In this document: in pieces, positions 1-8,096 of the stretch
How the letters are laid out: the number at the start of each line of letters is the position of its first letter
Numbering within the stretch: the stretch's first letter is position 1
Translations under genes and position numbers: made by a program
From: Planctomycetaceae bacterium
GTDB lineage: Bacteria > Planctomycetota > Planctomycetia > Pirellulales > Pirellulaceae
DNA length: 64,000 nucleotides
Assembly (NCBI GenBank): GCA_012729315.1
Contig: JAAYDI010000194.1
Location: 1-64,000 of the forward strand
Reading direction: 5' to 3'
The notes under the pieces: model-generated
What the model was told of the DNA's origin: nothing
What the model saw: the letters and a program-made list of their open reading frames with translations, nothing else
The model's database searches: none

Positions 1-104
1 AGGGACCGCTTGCAGAGCGCAGCCAAACCGTCGATGCCGCAACGAAAGTCGGCAGGCTCGACGGCGACCAGGACCTTCATCTGGGGTGTGATCTGCAGCA
101 TCAT
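1..104 (-). CDS. IS66-family TnpB (Orf2), N-terminal part, cut by window edge
   Basis: The minus strand from position 104 opens with two adjacent ATG codons and stays open to the left edge (about 34 residues). The peptide contains V-x-V-A-V-E-P-A-D-F-R-x-G-I-D-G-L-A-A-L, the signature of the IS66 accessory protein TnpB, in which a 'D-x-R-x-x-x-D-G-L' stretch near residue 20 is typical. TnpB is required for transposition of many IS66 elements. A short open frame just upstream ends in a TGA overlapping this ATG, as IS66 genes often do, but it has an in-frame TAG about 35 codons earlier and I cannot assign it. No terminal inverted repeat was identified between here and 262. Whether the element is intact lies outside the window. 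Confidence 0.6.
   Translation of the reverse strand, partial: MMLQITPQMKVLVAVEPADFRCGIDGLAALCKRS
1..104 (-). mobile_element. Right-hand part of an IS66-like insertion sequence
   Basis: Inferred only from the TnpB-like reading frame at the window edge. The outer end of the element should lie between 105 and about 250, where no clear inverted repeat could be fixed without the other end. Confidence 0.4.
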
Positions 105-261
105 CAGGCGTCCCAAAAGCTGCGACTTAACGCCAGTACATCGGGAGCGATCTGCCCTTTCATCTGCAGTAACCGTTCACGGAATTTGAACTGATCTTGG
201 TGGTTTTGTCGCTACGGGTTATGTTATCCGGCACGATGGCGGAGTGCAAAAGGAAAACAGA

Positions 262-966
262 ATGGCTATGGCGAAGAAGCGAGAGTTACCTGGCCTGGTC
301 AAGTTTAGAGTCGGAGATCGGGTGCGAGTGAAACAGGGTATCCGGGATGCGGACTATCCGGATATGCCGCTGGGTGGCTGGGCTGGCACCATTACGGAAG
401 TTCACGATCACGGGATGTACACCGTGCGATGGAGTCAGGAGACATTGGCCGCCATTCACCCCGTGTTCGAGAAGCGGTGCAGACGGGACGGCATGGATCT
501 GGGCCAGTACCGGCTCAAGGAAGACGACTTGGAGACGGATGCAGGTGGGCCACTCGCCATCGAACACCCGGCGAAGATCCACACCAAAGCGCTTTCACCC
601 AAGAACGAAGATGATCGAGTGAGGATGGTGTTCGACCTGACCAGCGACGATCCACTGCCGGACGTGGACTATGAAACGGTGGAGACATATCGCGAGTATC
701 TGGCGAAGAATCTGGTTTTCCCGTTCGGGGCCAAGTACATAGCCGAGACCGGCCCGTTCTCCAGCAAGGCGATGAATGTGCAAGTCATCGGTCTGGGCGA
801 CGCCGACGACCAGTCCATGATCGACGATATGTACGGCATCATGTGCTACGCACAACACGAACGACGTAAGGTGATCTTGCCGCTGGGAGAGTTGGAGGTG
901 CCGGAAAGGAAGCCGAATCGGCCGTTGATCGAGGACTACGCGTACTGGTTCTGGAACAACAGGTGA
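262..966 (+). CDS. CcbP-like calcium-binding protein with N-terminal SH3-like barrel
   Basis: 234 residues starting at ATG 262, preceded by an AGGA stretch at about 251-254. A GTG start at 244 is also possible but adds only six residues. Residues about 15-60 (V-G-D-R-V-R-V...G-W-A-G-T-I-T-E-V...Y-T-V-R-W) look like an SH3/KOW-type beta-barrel. The C-terminal half has Y-R-E-Y-L-x-x-N-L-x-F-P-F-x-A followed by V-I-G-L and a late P-L-x-x-L-E, which matches the CcbP family first described from Anabaena as a calcium-binding protein. The many Asp/Glu residues are consistent with that. Likely cytoplasmic since no signal peptide is visible. The calcium role is inferred from family resemblance only. 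Confidence 0.6.
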   Translation: MAMAKKRELPGLVKFRVGDRVRVKQGIRDADYPDMPLGGWAGTITEVHDHGMYTVRWSQETLAAIHPVFEKRCRRDGMDLGQYRLKEDDLETDAGGPLAIEHPAKIHTKALSPKNEDDRVRMVFDLTSDDPLPDVDYETVETYREYLAKNLVFPFGAKYIAETGPFSSKAMNVQVIGLGDADDQSMIDDMYGIMCYAQHERRKVILPLGELEVPERKPNRPLIEDYAYWFWNNR

Positions 967-1378
967 GCCGGCGTTGCATACGATTTCAGGCGGCGCTGTC
1001 CGAGCCCGCCACGATCCGCACATTGCCGGTCGGGCCCCGGCAGCCCAGCCGCGGCTGCTTTCGATCTCGGTCCCGGAGACCGCCGGTTCGACGCGGGGTC
1101 TTCGGCTCGACCGACACGTTCTCGGGCACGCGTACCCACGGGTGGCGCGGCTTACCCCGGGCTGTGTAAACGATCGCCGCGTTGCGGCTCAAGACGAAAG
1201 AGGTCACTTGTGCGAGGTCACTTTGTGTGAAGTGGCAGTTGTGTACCATTCGGCTCTTATCGCTGCCATCCGAAGGGAATGGCTGTGCCCCACAAGAAGC
1301 TCCCCGCTGCCTGGCGGATGACGATGGCACGATCCTCAAGTCCATGCCAATGCCGGAAGGACTGGCCGAGGTGACGAT
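967..1378. other. Intergenic region, no gene supported
   Basis: About 410 bases between a plus-strand gene and the 3' end of a minus-strand SDR gene. Open frames on both strands have unnatural composition (Arg/Pro/Ser-rich) and no recognisable motif. A small imperfect direct repeat, GAGGTCACTTGTGC then GAGGTCACTTTGTG, lies at about 1199-1230. No tRNA or clear terminator hairpin was seen. Confidence 0.5.
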
Positions 1379-2113
1379 TCAGTTCATGAACCAGCCGCCG
1401 TTCACGTTGATGGTCTGCCCCGTGATGTAGCCGTTCCGGGCGAGCAGCACCGCTGCGGCAGCCACCTCATCGACGGTGCCGAACCTGCCCACTGGGATCA
1501 AGCCAGGTCGGGCGTTGGGGTTGCCCGTGACCATCTCCGTCTCGATCAGGGCTGGGGCGATGGCGTTGACGGTAATCCCTCCTGTGGCGAGCAGGCTGGC
1601 GTAAGAGTGCGTCAGGCCCAGGGCGCCCGCCTTCGAGGCGGCATAATGCGGGCCGACGACACCACCGGTCTGAGCTGCCACCGAGGAGAGATTGACGATC
1701 CGTCCCCAGCGGGCGGAACGCATCTTCGGCAGCACCGCTTGGGTCACGAGGAACATGGATTTCAGATTGACGGCAATCATCTCGTCCCAATCCTGTTCGG
1801 TTATTTCTGAAACAGGCTGAGGGCGGGTGATCCCCGCATTGTTGACCAGGATGGCCACGGGACCAAGCTCGGCCTCCACGGTCGTCACCATGCGGCCGAC
1901 ATCGGCGGCAACGGATACGTCGGCTTGTGTGGCGACACTGCGCCGGCCGAACTTCCTGATAGCAGCGCACGTTTCGCCAGCCTCGCTGTGGCGGGACCGA
2001 TAGTTGACTGCCACGTCGGCACCGGCTTCAGCCAAGGCCAGGGCAATTGCCTTGCCGATCCCACGGCCGGCGCCGGTGACGAGGGCAACCTTGTCAGTCA
2101 GGTCGTCAAGCAT
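1379..2113 (-). CDS. SDR-family oxidoreductase, 3-oxoacyl-ACP reductase (FabG)-like
   Basis: 244 residues, the usual length for a classical short-chain dehydrogenase. Residues 13-19 give the dinucleotide-binding motif T-G-A-G-R-G-I-G, followed by the N-N-A-G motif near residue 90, a catalytic Ser (N-L-S-S-V) and the Y-A-A-S-K active site near residue 158. The C-terminus ends with the G-Q-x-I-N-V-N-G-G motif typical of FabG-like proteins. It probably reduces a keto group with NADPH in the cytoplasm. Substrate cannot be fixed, because no acyl carrier protein or fatty-acid genes are adjacent. A GGGAG stretch precedes the ATG. Upstream lies a tandem 14-bp operator-like repeat at 2208-2235. Confidence 0.85.
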   Translation of the reverse strand: MLDDLTDKVALVTGAGRGIGKAIALALAEAGADVAVNYRSRHSEAGETCAAIRKFGRRSVATQADVSVAADVGRMVTTVEAELGPVAILVNNAGITRPQPVSEITEQDWDEMIAVNLKSMFLVTQAVLPKMRSARWGRIVNLSSVAAQTGGVVGPHYAASKAGALGLTHSYASLLATGGITVNAIAPALIETEMVTGNPNARPGLIPVGRFGTVDEVAAAAVLLARNGYITGQTINVNGGWFMN

Positions 2114-2207
2114 CTGTGGAGCTCCCTGATGGCTCGAACGCTCCCGATGCCCGATGGGGCATCGTGTTGAAAACTGGTTCCACCGTCGCTACGCGGCGGT
2201 TGGCGAT

Positions 2208-2235
2208 CCGATACACATGTACCGATACACACGTA
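2208..2235. promoter_or_regulatory. Tandem 14-bp repeat upstream of the SDR gene, possible operator
   Basis: Two directly adjacent copies, CCGATACACATGTA and CCGATACACACGTA, differ at one base. They sit about 95-122 bases upstream of the SDR start codon and about 250 upstream of the divergent thioredoxin-like gene. Arrangement and composition resemble a regulator-binding site, but no regulator gene is nearby. Confidence 0.3.
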
Positions 2236-2373
2236 CTTGGTGGAAGCGAGCGACATGTTATCGTGAATATCTTACAGGTACAGGCAGCCGCATGGCTACC
2301 GACAGGAGCGGAGCGAATGTCCATGTGCCGGGGCTTGTCCGGCATCGCCGCGCCGCGAATCAAGGCCGTTGGA

Positions 2374-2467
2374 GAATGACGAATGACGAATGACGAACGA
2401 CGAAGGAATGACAAATGACGAATGACGAATGACGTAATGACGAATGACGTAATGACGAATGACGAAG
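2374..2467. repeat. Degenerate AATGACG heptamer array
   Basis: About ten copies of the 7-bp unit AATGACG occur, some interrupted (TAATGACG, CAAATGACG), directly in front of the thioredoxin-like gene. Because each unit contains ATG and is read in a rolling frame, it opens artificial coding frames on both strands. On the minus strand it reads as repeated S-F-V-I-R/T. This is treated as a tandem repeat, not coding DNA. Confidence 0.85.
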
Positions 2468-2481
2468 ATTTGAGGTGCGCG

Positions 2482-3042
2482 ATGATGGTTCGATTGATGG
2501 GGTATCGTGTGGCGGCTGTATGGGCAGCTGCGGTCGTCCTGGGTGTCTGGGGGGCGGGCGGATGCCGCGAAGCGGCGGCGCCGCCGGATGCGCAGCCAGT
2601 CGTGCCTGTGCAGGAACCGGTCAGCGTGACGCTCGAGCCGATCGATGTCGAGCAGTATGCGGCCGTGTTGGCCGGGCATCGAGGCCAGGTCGTGCTGGTG
2701 GACTTCTGGGCCACCTGGTGCGCGCCGTGCGTCGCCGCCTTTCCGCACACGGTCGAACTGCACCGGCGTCTGGCTGATCGCGGGCTGGTCGTCATCTCGG
2801 TGAGCCTGGACGACCCGGAGGATGCGGATGCGGTGCGTGCCTTTCTGGCCGGTCAGCAGGCGACGTTCGAGAACTACCACAGCCGTTACGGTGTGGGGTC
2901 GAAGGCGTTCGAGTTGTTCGACCTCGATGCCGTACCGTGCGTGAAGTTGTACGACCGCGAGGGGCACCTGCAGCACGTCTTCTCGGGTGGTGAAGCGACG
3001 ACGGCGGAGGAGATCGACCGTGCGCTCGAGGCGCTGCTGTAA
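2482..3042 (+). CDS. TlpA/ResA-like thioredoxin-fold protein, membrane-anchored
   Basis: 186 residues from ATG 2482, chosen because GAGG at 2472-2475 is well placed and the longer in-frame start lies in the heptamer repeat. A hydrophobic leader (residues 9-27) ends in A-G-G-C, an imperfect lipobox, so it may be a lipoprotein or N-terminally anchored. Residues 75-85 (D-F-W-A-T-W-C-A-P-C) carry the WCxxC redox centre at Cys80 and Cys83. A later V-P-C-V-K replaces the usual cis-Pro loop (V-P-x). The family reduces disulfides or supports cytochrome c maturation on the outer face of the membrane. No cytochrome genes are adjacent, so the partner is unknown. Confidence 0.85.
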   Translation: MMVRLMGYRVAAVWAAAVVLGVWGAGGCREAAAPPDAQPVVPVQEPVSVTLEPIDVEQYAAVLAGHRGQVVLVDFWATWCAPCVAAFPHTVELHRRLADRGLVVISVSLDDPEDADAVRAFLAGQQATFENYHSRYGVGSKAFELFDLDAVPCVKLYDREGHLQHVFSGGEATTAEEIDRALEALL

Positions 3043-3058
3043 GGCGTCTCTACAGCAG
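3034..3058. terminator. Bidirectional terminator hairpin
   Basis: CTGCTGTA (3034-3041) and TACAGCAG (3051-3058) form a perfect 8-bp stem with a 9-base loop. The stem contains the stop codons of both convergent flanking genes. There is no long T-run. Confidence 0.55.
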
Positions 3059-3937
3059 GGCGGTGCTGAAGTACCGCTCGGCGCGGTCCGGCAGGATCGT
3101 GGCGATGTTGCCGTCGATCCGGGCAGCCAGGCGTCTGGCCGCCCAGACGTTGGCGCCGGCGGAAATCCCCACCAGCAGCCCCTGGTCACGGCTGAGTTGC
3201 CGGGTCTCCTGGATCGCGTCGTCGTCGCTCACCTCGATCACTTCGTCCACAATGGCTGTGTCGAGCACGGCCGGCACAAAGCCGTCTCCAATGCCCTGGA
3301 TCTGGTGCAATCCCGGTTCATGGCCGAGCAGAGCGGAGACGTTCTTCGGCTCGACGGCCACGATTCTCACGCCCGGCTTGTGCTCCTTCAGGAACGTGCC
3401 GACCCCCTGGAGCGTGCCGCCGCTGCCCACGCCGGCCACGAAGCAGTCGACTTCCCCGCGGATCTGCTGCCACAATTCGCGTGCGGTCTCTTCGTAGTGA
3501 CAGCGCGGGTTGTCGGGGTTTTCAAACTGTTGCGGCATAAACACGTGGGAATCGCTGCCGGCGATCTCCTGCGCGCGGCGGACCGCGCCTTCCACGCCTT
3601 CCGCGTCCGGGGTGAGGATCAGCTCCGCTCCGAACGCGCGAATGATCGCTTTCCGCTCGTCGCTCATGCCTTCCGGCATGACGATACGGACGCGATAGCC
3701 CTTGAGACGCCCGACCAGGGCGATGCCGATCCCCGTGTTCCCGCTCGTCGGTTCACAGATGATGGAATCGGGTGTCAGACGCCCGTCCCGCTCGGCCGCC
3801 TCCAACATGGCGACTGCGACACGGTCTTTGATGCTGCCGCCCGGATTGAGGAACTCGGCCTTGGCGAAGATCCGTTCGCCTTTGAGCTGGATGAGCGGGG
3901 TATTGCCAATCAGATTCAGAATATTGTCAGTCAGCAT
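3050..3937 (-). CDS. cysK: Cysteine synthase A (O-acetylserine sulfhydrylase)
   Basis: 295 residues with start at ATG 3937, because homology begins within a few residues (N-I-L-N-L-I-G-N-T-P-L-I). An upstream extension to 4150 is open but has no family resemblance. The PLP lysine lies in G-G-S-I-K-D-R (about residues 30-36), the substrate loop in P-T-S-G-N-T-G, and the phosphate-binding loop in G-V-G-S-G-G-T-L-Q-G. The enzyme makes L-cysteine from O-acetylserine and sulfide in the cytoplasm. It is slightly shorter than the usual 305-320 residues. It ends convergently with the thioredoxin-like gene, sharing a hairpin. Confidence 0.93.
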   Translation of the reverse strand: MLTDNILNLIGNTPLIQLKGERIFAKAEFLNPGGSIKDRVAVAMLEAAERDGRLTPDSIICEPTSGNTGIGIALVGRLKGYRVRIVMPEGMSDERKAIIRAFGAELILTPDAEGVEGAVRRAQEIAGSDSHVFMPQQFENPDNPRCHYEETARELWQQIRGEVDCFVAGVGSGGTLQGVGTFLKEHKPGVRIVAVEPKNVSALLGHEPGLHQIQGIGDGFVPAVLDTAIVDEVIEVSDDDAIQETRQLSRDQGLLVGISAGANVWAARRLAARIDGNIATILPDRAERYFSTALL

Positions 3938-4168
3938 GGCTGGAGTGTGCGGATGCAGAGGCGGTGTGCCGTGAAGGAAGGGGGTGAACGTCTGACGTTC
4001 AATCATATTCGCCGACCAGCTGCGTTGGCAGGGGGCATCGGGACGCTCGGGCTGCCGGTCGCCTGCCCGCCCCGGTGCTGATCCGGGGCGACCCGTGGCC
4101 ACGGCAACGTCCCGCGGCACACGCCCGACTACAATTGCATACAATTGCACGCTGCAGACCGCGTCAGA

Positions 4169-4930
4169 TTAGTGCGCGGAAACCTGCCAACTCCTCCCGT
4201 CAATGAACGTCTTGTCGGCCGACGACAGCTCTTCGAGCGGGACGCTCACCCGGGTGCCATCGAGCCTCTCGATCGTCACCGTGGTCAGGTCGGACTTCAC
4301 GTACCGCCCTTGAGTGATGAATTCCCCATCTGCCGCAGTCCACATGTGCATGCGCGCCTGCTCTGACGCATCAAAGCCGGTCTTCTGAGACGCGTTTGTG
4401 GGGGGGGCATAGAACCAGCATTCTCGCATGATCACATGTTCGTTCTTCCCGAGGCACTTGCCGGCAAGCAAGACCATCTGACCGGGGCTCAGGCGTGACG
4501 CCTGCCTGCGATCCGCCTCCGTGAACGTACACTCGATGACGGCCGTGTCGTCGTCACCTGCAACGAGCACAATCGATGGAGCCTGCGGCGGATCGTAGCT
4601 GATACTGTGAATCACTCCAGTGACGGCAAACCACTTGTTCGTCAGTTCCGCCGTTGCCCAGTCGGCGTCCTGCACGTAGGCCGCGAACACCGCGTCGGCA
4701 TTGTTGACGTCCAGCCGGGCCCGCCGGATGTGATTGGCTGGCAGCTGCTCGCCGTCCCGCGCCGCGCCGGCCAGGAACGCCGGTACATTATCCCCTGTAC
4801 AGCCACCAGCCAGCACGAGGCAAACGGCTGGGACCGCCCACAGAACACAGGCCACACGGTGGCAAACACTGAACCCACGGCCGTGTCGCACATGGGATGC
4901 CATCGCAGCAGTCTCCTGAGTGACCAACAA
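4169..4930 (-). CDS. Lipoprotein with OB-fold (tRNA_anti-like) and SHD1 domains
   Basis: 253 residues; Met10 is an alternative start. A hydrophobic stretch (residues 26-42) runs into L-A-G-G-C-T, a near-lipobox with Cys44. Residues about 75-170 (V-F-A-A-Y-V...K-W-F-A-V-T-G-V-I...V-I-E-C-T-F-T...L-S-P-G-Q-M-V-L-L-A-G-K-C-L-G) match the OB-fold tRNA_anti-like domain that occurs in bacterial lipoproteins. Residues about 195-245 (M-W-T-A-A-D-G-E-F...V-T-I-E-R-L-D-G-T-R-V-S-V-P-L-E-E-L-S-S-A-D) are an SHD1 (SLA1 homology 1) domain, common in planctomycete exported proteins. Function is unknown, possibly protein or ligand binding at the envelope. Confidence 0.7.
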   Translation of the reverse strand: MLVTQETAAMASHVRHGRGFSVCHRVACVLWAVPAVCLVLAGGCTGDNVPAFLAGAARDGEQLPANHIRRARLDVNNADAVFAAYVQDADWATAELTNKWFAVTGVIHSISYDPPQAPSIVLVAGDDDTAVIECTFTEADRRQASRLSPGQMVLLAGKCLGKNEHVIMRECWFYAPPTNASQKTGFDASEQARMHMWTAADGEFITQGRYVKSDLTTVTIERLDGTRVSVPLEELSSADKTFIDGRSWQVSAH

Positions 4931-5076
4931 CTAATCACACATGCACTGCCACCTCTCCGTTCTGCTGTCGGGCTGCTTGGCCCGCAGCGCTGCCCCATCA
5001 GTCTACTAGTCTATCCACTTCCAGGTTCCCGGGCGAGAGACGTTGTCTGCTTCAGAAACGGGCCGGCCGCACCTCA

Positions 5077-7944
5077 TCACTGCCGCGCGCCGAGCGATGG
5101 ATACCGGTCCGTCGGGCTGGCGTCGCCAGCGCGGCGGGCGTCCGCCAACGGTGCACCCCGCACGCTCAAGGTCACTTCGGCACGCGTTGTGCATTCACCT
5201 TCGGTGCCGCAAGTCAATCGGATGGGATTTGAGCCGGTCAGCAGCGCGAGGCTCCCCTGCGGAGTCAACTCCGCCAGCACCTTGCCGTTGGGATCGAAGT
5301 GGCGGCAGCGTCCGGCAAAATCCAGTTCCACGTAGTGGTCGGGGAGCAGGTCTACAGGGAAGGCGAGGGTGGTCTCGTGCACGCGGAGGCTGGGCTGACA
5401 CAGGGGGCCTGGCAGTTCGCGCAGCGCTTCGATGCGTCCGATCAGGCATTCGGCCTCGGCATGCGCCGGGAGACCGTTGAAGTACAGATCTACCTCGTGC
5501 GTGGCGTTGTAGACCCACCAGTCCGTATAGAACAGGTCAGTCCACGAGAGCGGCCAGGAATAGTCCCAGAAGCGCGTGTCTTCAGGCGTGTCCAGCTCGA
5601 CGTACCGCCAGCCTGTGAAGGTGAGCGGAATATAGTGGTCCCGCCGCGCATCGGTGCGGGTGAGTTGGACATTGAGGATGCCCCCGCTGCCGTTGGACTT
5701 GATCCAGAGTCCCAGCCGCCGGTGGCCGGAGATGTCTACCGCGGCCGGCAGTTGGGCGGCGATCTTGGTCCAACTGGACGGTGTTTCGCTGTTGTTCGCG
5801 GCACGGTAGCACACGGCGGCGCCGCCGTCAGGTGTCGTTTCGGACGCGAGTTGCACCTCCTGAGTCACGCTGTCGCTGGCCGTGCCTGCCGTCTGGAATG
5901 GATTGCCCTGGGCCGGATCGACGAGCACCACGTTGCCGGGATCGCCGTAGGGAGCCAGCCGGTTGCGGGCGCGGATGCGGACGAATGGCGTCTGGGCTTC
6001 GTAGGGATTGGCATAGTCCCAGTTGGCGCGTTCGGGGGCGGCCGCGTTGACGGTTGCCGCGGGGCCGAACTGCAGTGGTCTCAGGTCCCATTGCCCATCG
6101 GCCTGCTGCTCCAGGTCGAACTCGGCCCGCGGCCGGGCCAGTTCCGCCAGGGCCGCGGGGCTGAAGTACTCCCGCTGCTTCAACTCATCGCACGCGCGGA
6201 TGATATCCAGCATCTCGGGCAGGCGTTCGTTCTTCCACAGGTTCCCGGCGCTGACGCTGAACGAAATCGGTGCTTTTCCGCCGAGCGCCTTGAGGCACAG
6301 CAGCAGCACTTCATCGGGAGTGACTGCATCGGCGGTCAGCGAGTGCGGATGCGGTGCGAACCAGCCCACGTCGCCGACCAGCAGGTTCTTGGCATGGCCC
6401 GCCGGGTTGACCCCTTTGAACCGCAGCGTGTACTCGCGCCGTCCGAAATGGATGGGGTCGTAATGCGGGCTGCCCCGTGTGATCACGTGCCACGACATGT
6501 GCGTGTAGCAGGCGTTGCCGCCGAGAAACGCCGGCTTCTGGAGTCGTTTCTGCAGGCCGAGCGCGAATGTCCCCACGCTGCGCCAATGGGGCTGCTGCGC
6601 GACCAGTTCTTCGCCACCGTCGAGGTACGACATGTCGGCGCCCACCGCGTTGAACACCTCGGCCAGCCGCGTACAGATCTCATCCGGCAGATCGGTGTGG
6701 ATGTCGGGGCAGTACACGGTATGGCCCCAGATCGGGAAGCAGTTGACCAGGTGCCCGACCGGTGTCCCGGCCGGATGGGCTGTGGCCGTGGTGCCATGCA
6801 GCCCCCTCTGGCACTCGGTGAATCCCGCATCGCCGCGTTTCGCGTAGCCGATGATCTCACCGTCGACGTACAGATCGCCCTGATCCGGCCAGTCCGTGGG
6901 TGGCTCGCTGAGGGCGAGGGTTGTCGTCTGCGCGTCGATGTCTGCCGCCAACGTGCCCTGCCGGTCCTGCAGCAGCCGGGCATCGGCGCGGGGGGCGATA
7001 TACGGATCGTCTTTGGCGCCCCAGCCAACCATACCCTGCATCACGTGCAGGCCGACCTGCATCCCCGCGGCGTGGATCTTGTCACACACCGCCTGCAGCC
7101 CGGCCAGTCCGTGGGGGAACAGCGCCGGGTTGATCTCGTACGAAGGTGTCGCACGCCACGGATAGAACTCGATGCAGCCGAAACCGCTGCGGGCCACGCG
7201 GATGATCTCGTCCACATTGTCTTCTCCCAGGTCGTGCACCATCAGGTACGAGCGAAAACGTCCCGGGGATTCCTTGATCCATGTGCCGTCCAGCAGGGGA
7301 TGGGGCAGCCCTTCGGCCAGCTCGACGCGCCCGATGGCGGCCAGGAGCGTGCGGTCCGGCTCCGGCACACCTGTGGGCAGACCGATCAGCGCCGCGCGCG
7401 CTCCCACGCAGCCGAACTCGGGATAGCAGCGGACGCACAGATAACCTTTCGCGCTATCCGCCCCGAACGATTCGGTCTGGTCGTTGCAGGCCAGCGCGCA
7501 CGCGGCATACTGGTCGTCCCAGGCGGCGTTGATCAGTGTCCCCACATGGCGCGTGATGGTCAGACGCAGATTGACGAACTGCAGCCACTGGAATTCCGAA
7601 CCCTGTACGTCCGTGACCGTCAGCGCCAGGTAGTCCGCCTTCGCTTCGGCCTTCACCCACGCCGTCACGCCCGACGCGCCGAACTCGACTCGGTACGACG
7701 ACTGGTCCGGCCGCACCGTCGACGCTCCGTGAACCTGGCCGTCCACCAGCACCTGCATGCAGGTCTGACCTGGCTCGCACACGTTGTGCTGGCCATCCGG
7801 TGTTCCGAAATACTGGACGGTGCCATCGGCCGCGACCGCCCAGCGGCAGGTATCGTTCTCGAGCACGAATGCCGGCTCCTCGGCCTCTGTGGGCCGCGCG
7901 ACGAGCGTTACCAGGAGCAGGGCAGTGTATCGCAGCATGGACAT
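5077..7944 (-). CDS. Secreted glycoside-hydrolase-like protein, TIM-barrel core
   Basis: 955 residues with a clear signal peptide (L-R-Y-T-A-L-L-L-V-T-L-V-A...A-E-E). An N-terminal beta-rich region (about 25-215) is followed by a barrel-like segment: G-F-G-C-I-E-F-Y-P-W, D-K-I-H-A-A-G-M-Q-V-G-L-H-V, V-Y-C-P-D-I-H-T-D-L and V-G-A-D-M-S-Y-L-D-G-G-E-E. The last resembles the barrel strand that carries catalytic Asp/Glu in alpha-galactosidase-like families. The C-terminal third (about 690-930) is beta-sandwich-like. Long inserts with Cys and Trp suggest an extracellular polysaccharide substrate. I cannot assign a GH family number. A long open frame lies antisense to it and is rejected. Confidence 0.75.
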   Translation of the reverse strand: MSMLRYTALLLVTLVARPTEAEEPAFVLENDTCRWAVAADGTVQYFGTPDGQHNVCEPGQTCMQVLVDGQVHGASTVRPDQSSYRVEFGASGVTAWVKAEAKADYLALTVTDVQGSEFQWLQFVNLRLTITRHVGTLINAAWDDQYAACALACNDQTESFGADSAKGYLCVRCYPEFGCVGARAALIGLPTGVPEPDRTLLAAIGRVELAEGLPHPLLDGTWIKESPGRFRSYLMVHDLGEDNVDEIIRVARSGFGCIEFYPWRATPSYEINPALFPHGLAGLQAVCDKIHAAGMQVGLHVMQGMVGWGAKDDPYIAPRADARLLQDRQGTLAADIDAQTTTLALSEPPTDWPDQGDLYVDGEIIGYAKRGDAGFTECQRGLHGTTATAHPAGTPVGHLVNCFPIWGHTVYCPDIHTDLPDEICTRLAEVFNAVGADMSYLDGGEELVAQQPHWRSVGTFALGLQKRLQKPAFLGGNACYTHMSWHVITRGSPHYDPIHFGRREYTLRFKGVNPAGHAKNLLVGDVGWFAPHPHSLTADAVTPDEVLLLCLKALGGKAPISFSVSAGNLWKNERLPEMLDIIRACDELKQREYFSPAALAELARPRAEFDLEQQADGQWDLRPLQFGPAATVNAAAPERANWDYANPYEAQTPFVRIRARNRLAPYGDPGNVVLVDPAQGNPFQTAGTASDSVTQEVQLASETTPDGGAAVCYRAANNSETPSSWTKIAAQLPAAVDISGHRRLGLWIKSNGSGGILNVQLTRTDARRDHYIPLTFTGWRYVELDTPEDTRFWDYSWPLSWTDLFYTDWWVYNATHEVDLYFNGLPAHAEAECLIGRIEALRELPGPLCQPSLRVHETTLAFPVDLLPDHYVELDFAGRCRHFDPNGKVLAELTPQGSLALLTGSNPIRLTCGTEGECTTRAEVTLSVRGAPLADARRAGDASPTDRYPSLGARQ

Positions 7945-8096
7945 GTGTAGAGACCTCTCTGTTGGCGGTCGTCAGCATACGGTATCGTGGAGTCATGATT
8001 ATGGTATCATGTTCGGGACTCGTTGGGTGAGCTGTTTGCGGGAGTTGGGCCGCAGAGGCACCGGCTGCCGCAGCGCCTGCCTGGCCGTGTGCATCG
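7945..8096. promoter_or_regulatory. Divergent promoter region with short direct repeats
   Basis: About 150 bases separate the divergent secreted hydrolase and exonuclease genes. GGTATCGTG (about 7981) and GGTATCATG (about 8003) form a near-identical direct repeat and could mark a shared operator. No confident -35/-10 pair was found. Confidence 0.25.

Noticed and set aside
986-1345. 119-codon minus-strand frame in the gap after the CcbP-like gene
   Set aside because: Composition (Arg, Ser, Pro) and lack of motif or ribosome site do not support a gene.
2374-2467. CRISPR array
   Set aside because: Units of 7 bp without spacers are a simple tandem repeat, and no cas gene is present.
3938-4150. 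71-residue N-terminal extension of cysteine synthase
   Set aside because: The family starts just before N-I-L-N-L-I-G-N-T-P; the extension is Pro/Arg-rich and unlike a transit or signal peptide.
5299-7950. 883-codon open frame antisense to the secreted glycosidase-like gene
   Set aside because: It is Arg/Val/Gln/His-rich without any motif, and the opposite strand has a signal peptide and barrel motifs. GC-rich codon bias leaves the antisense frame open.
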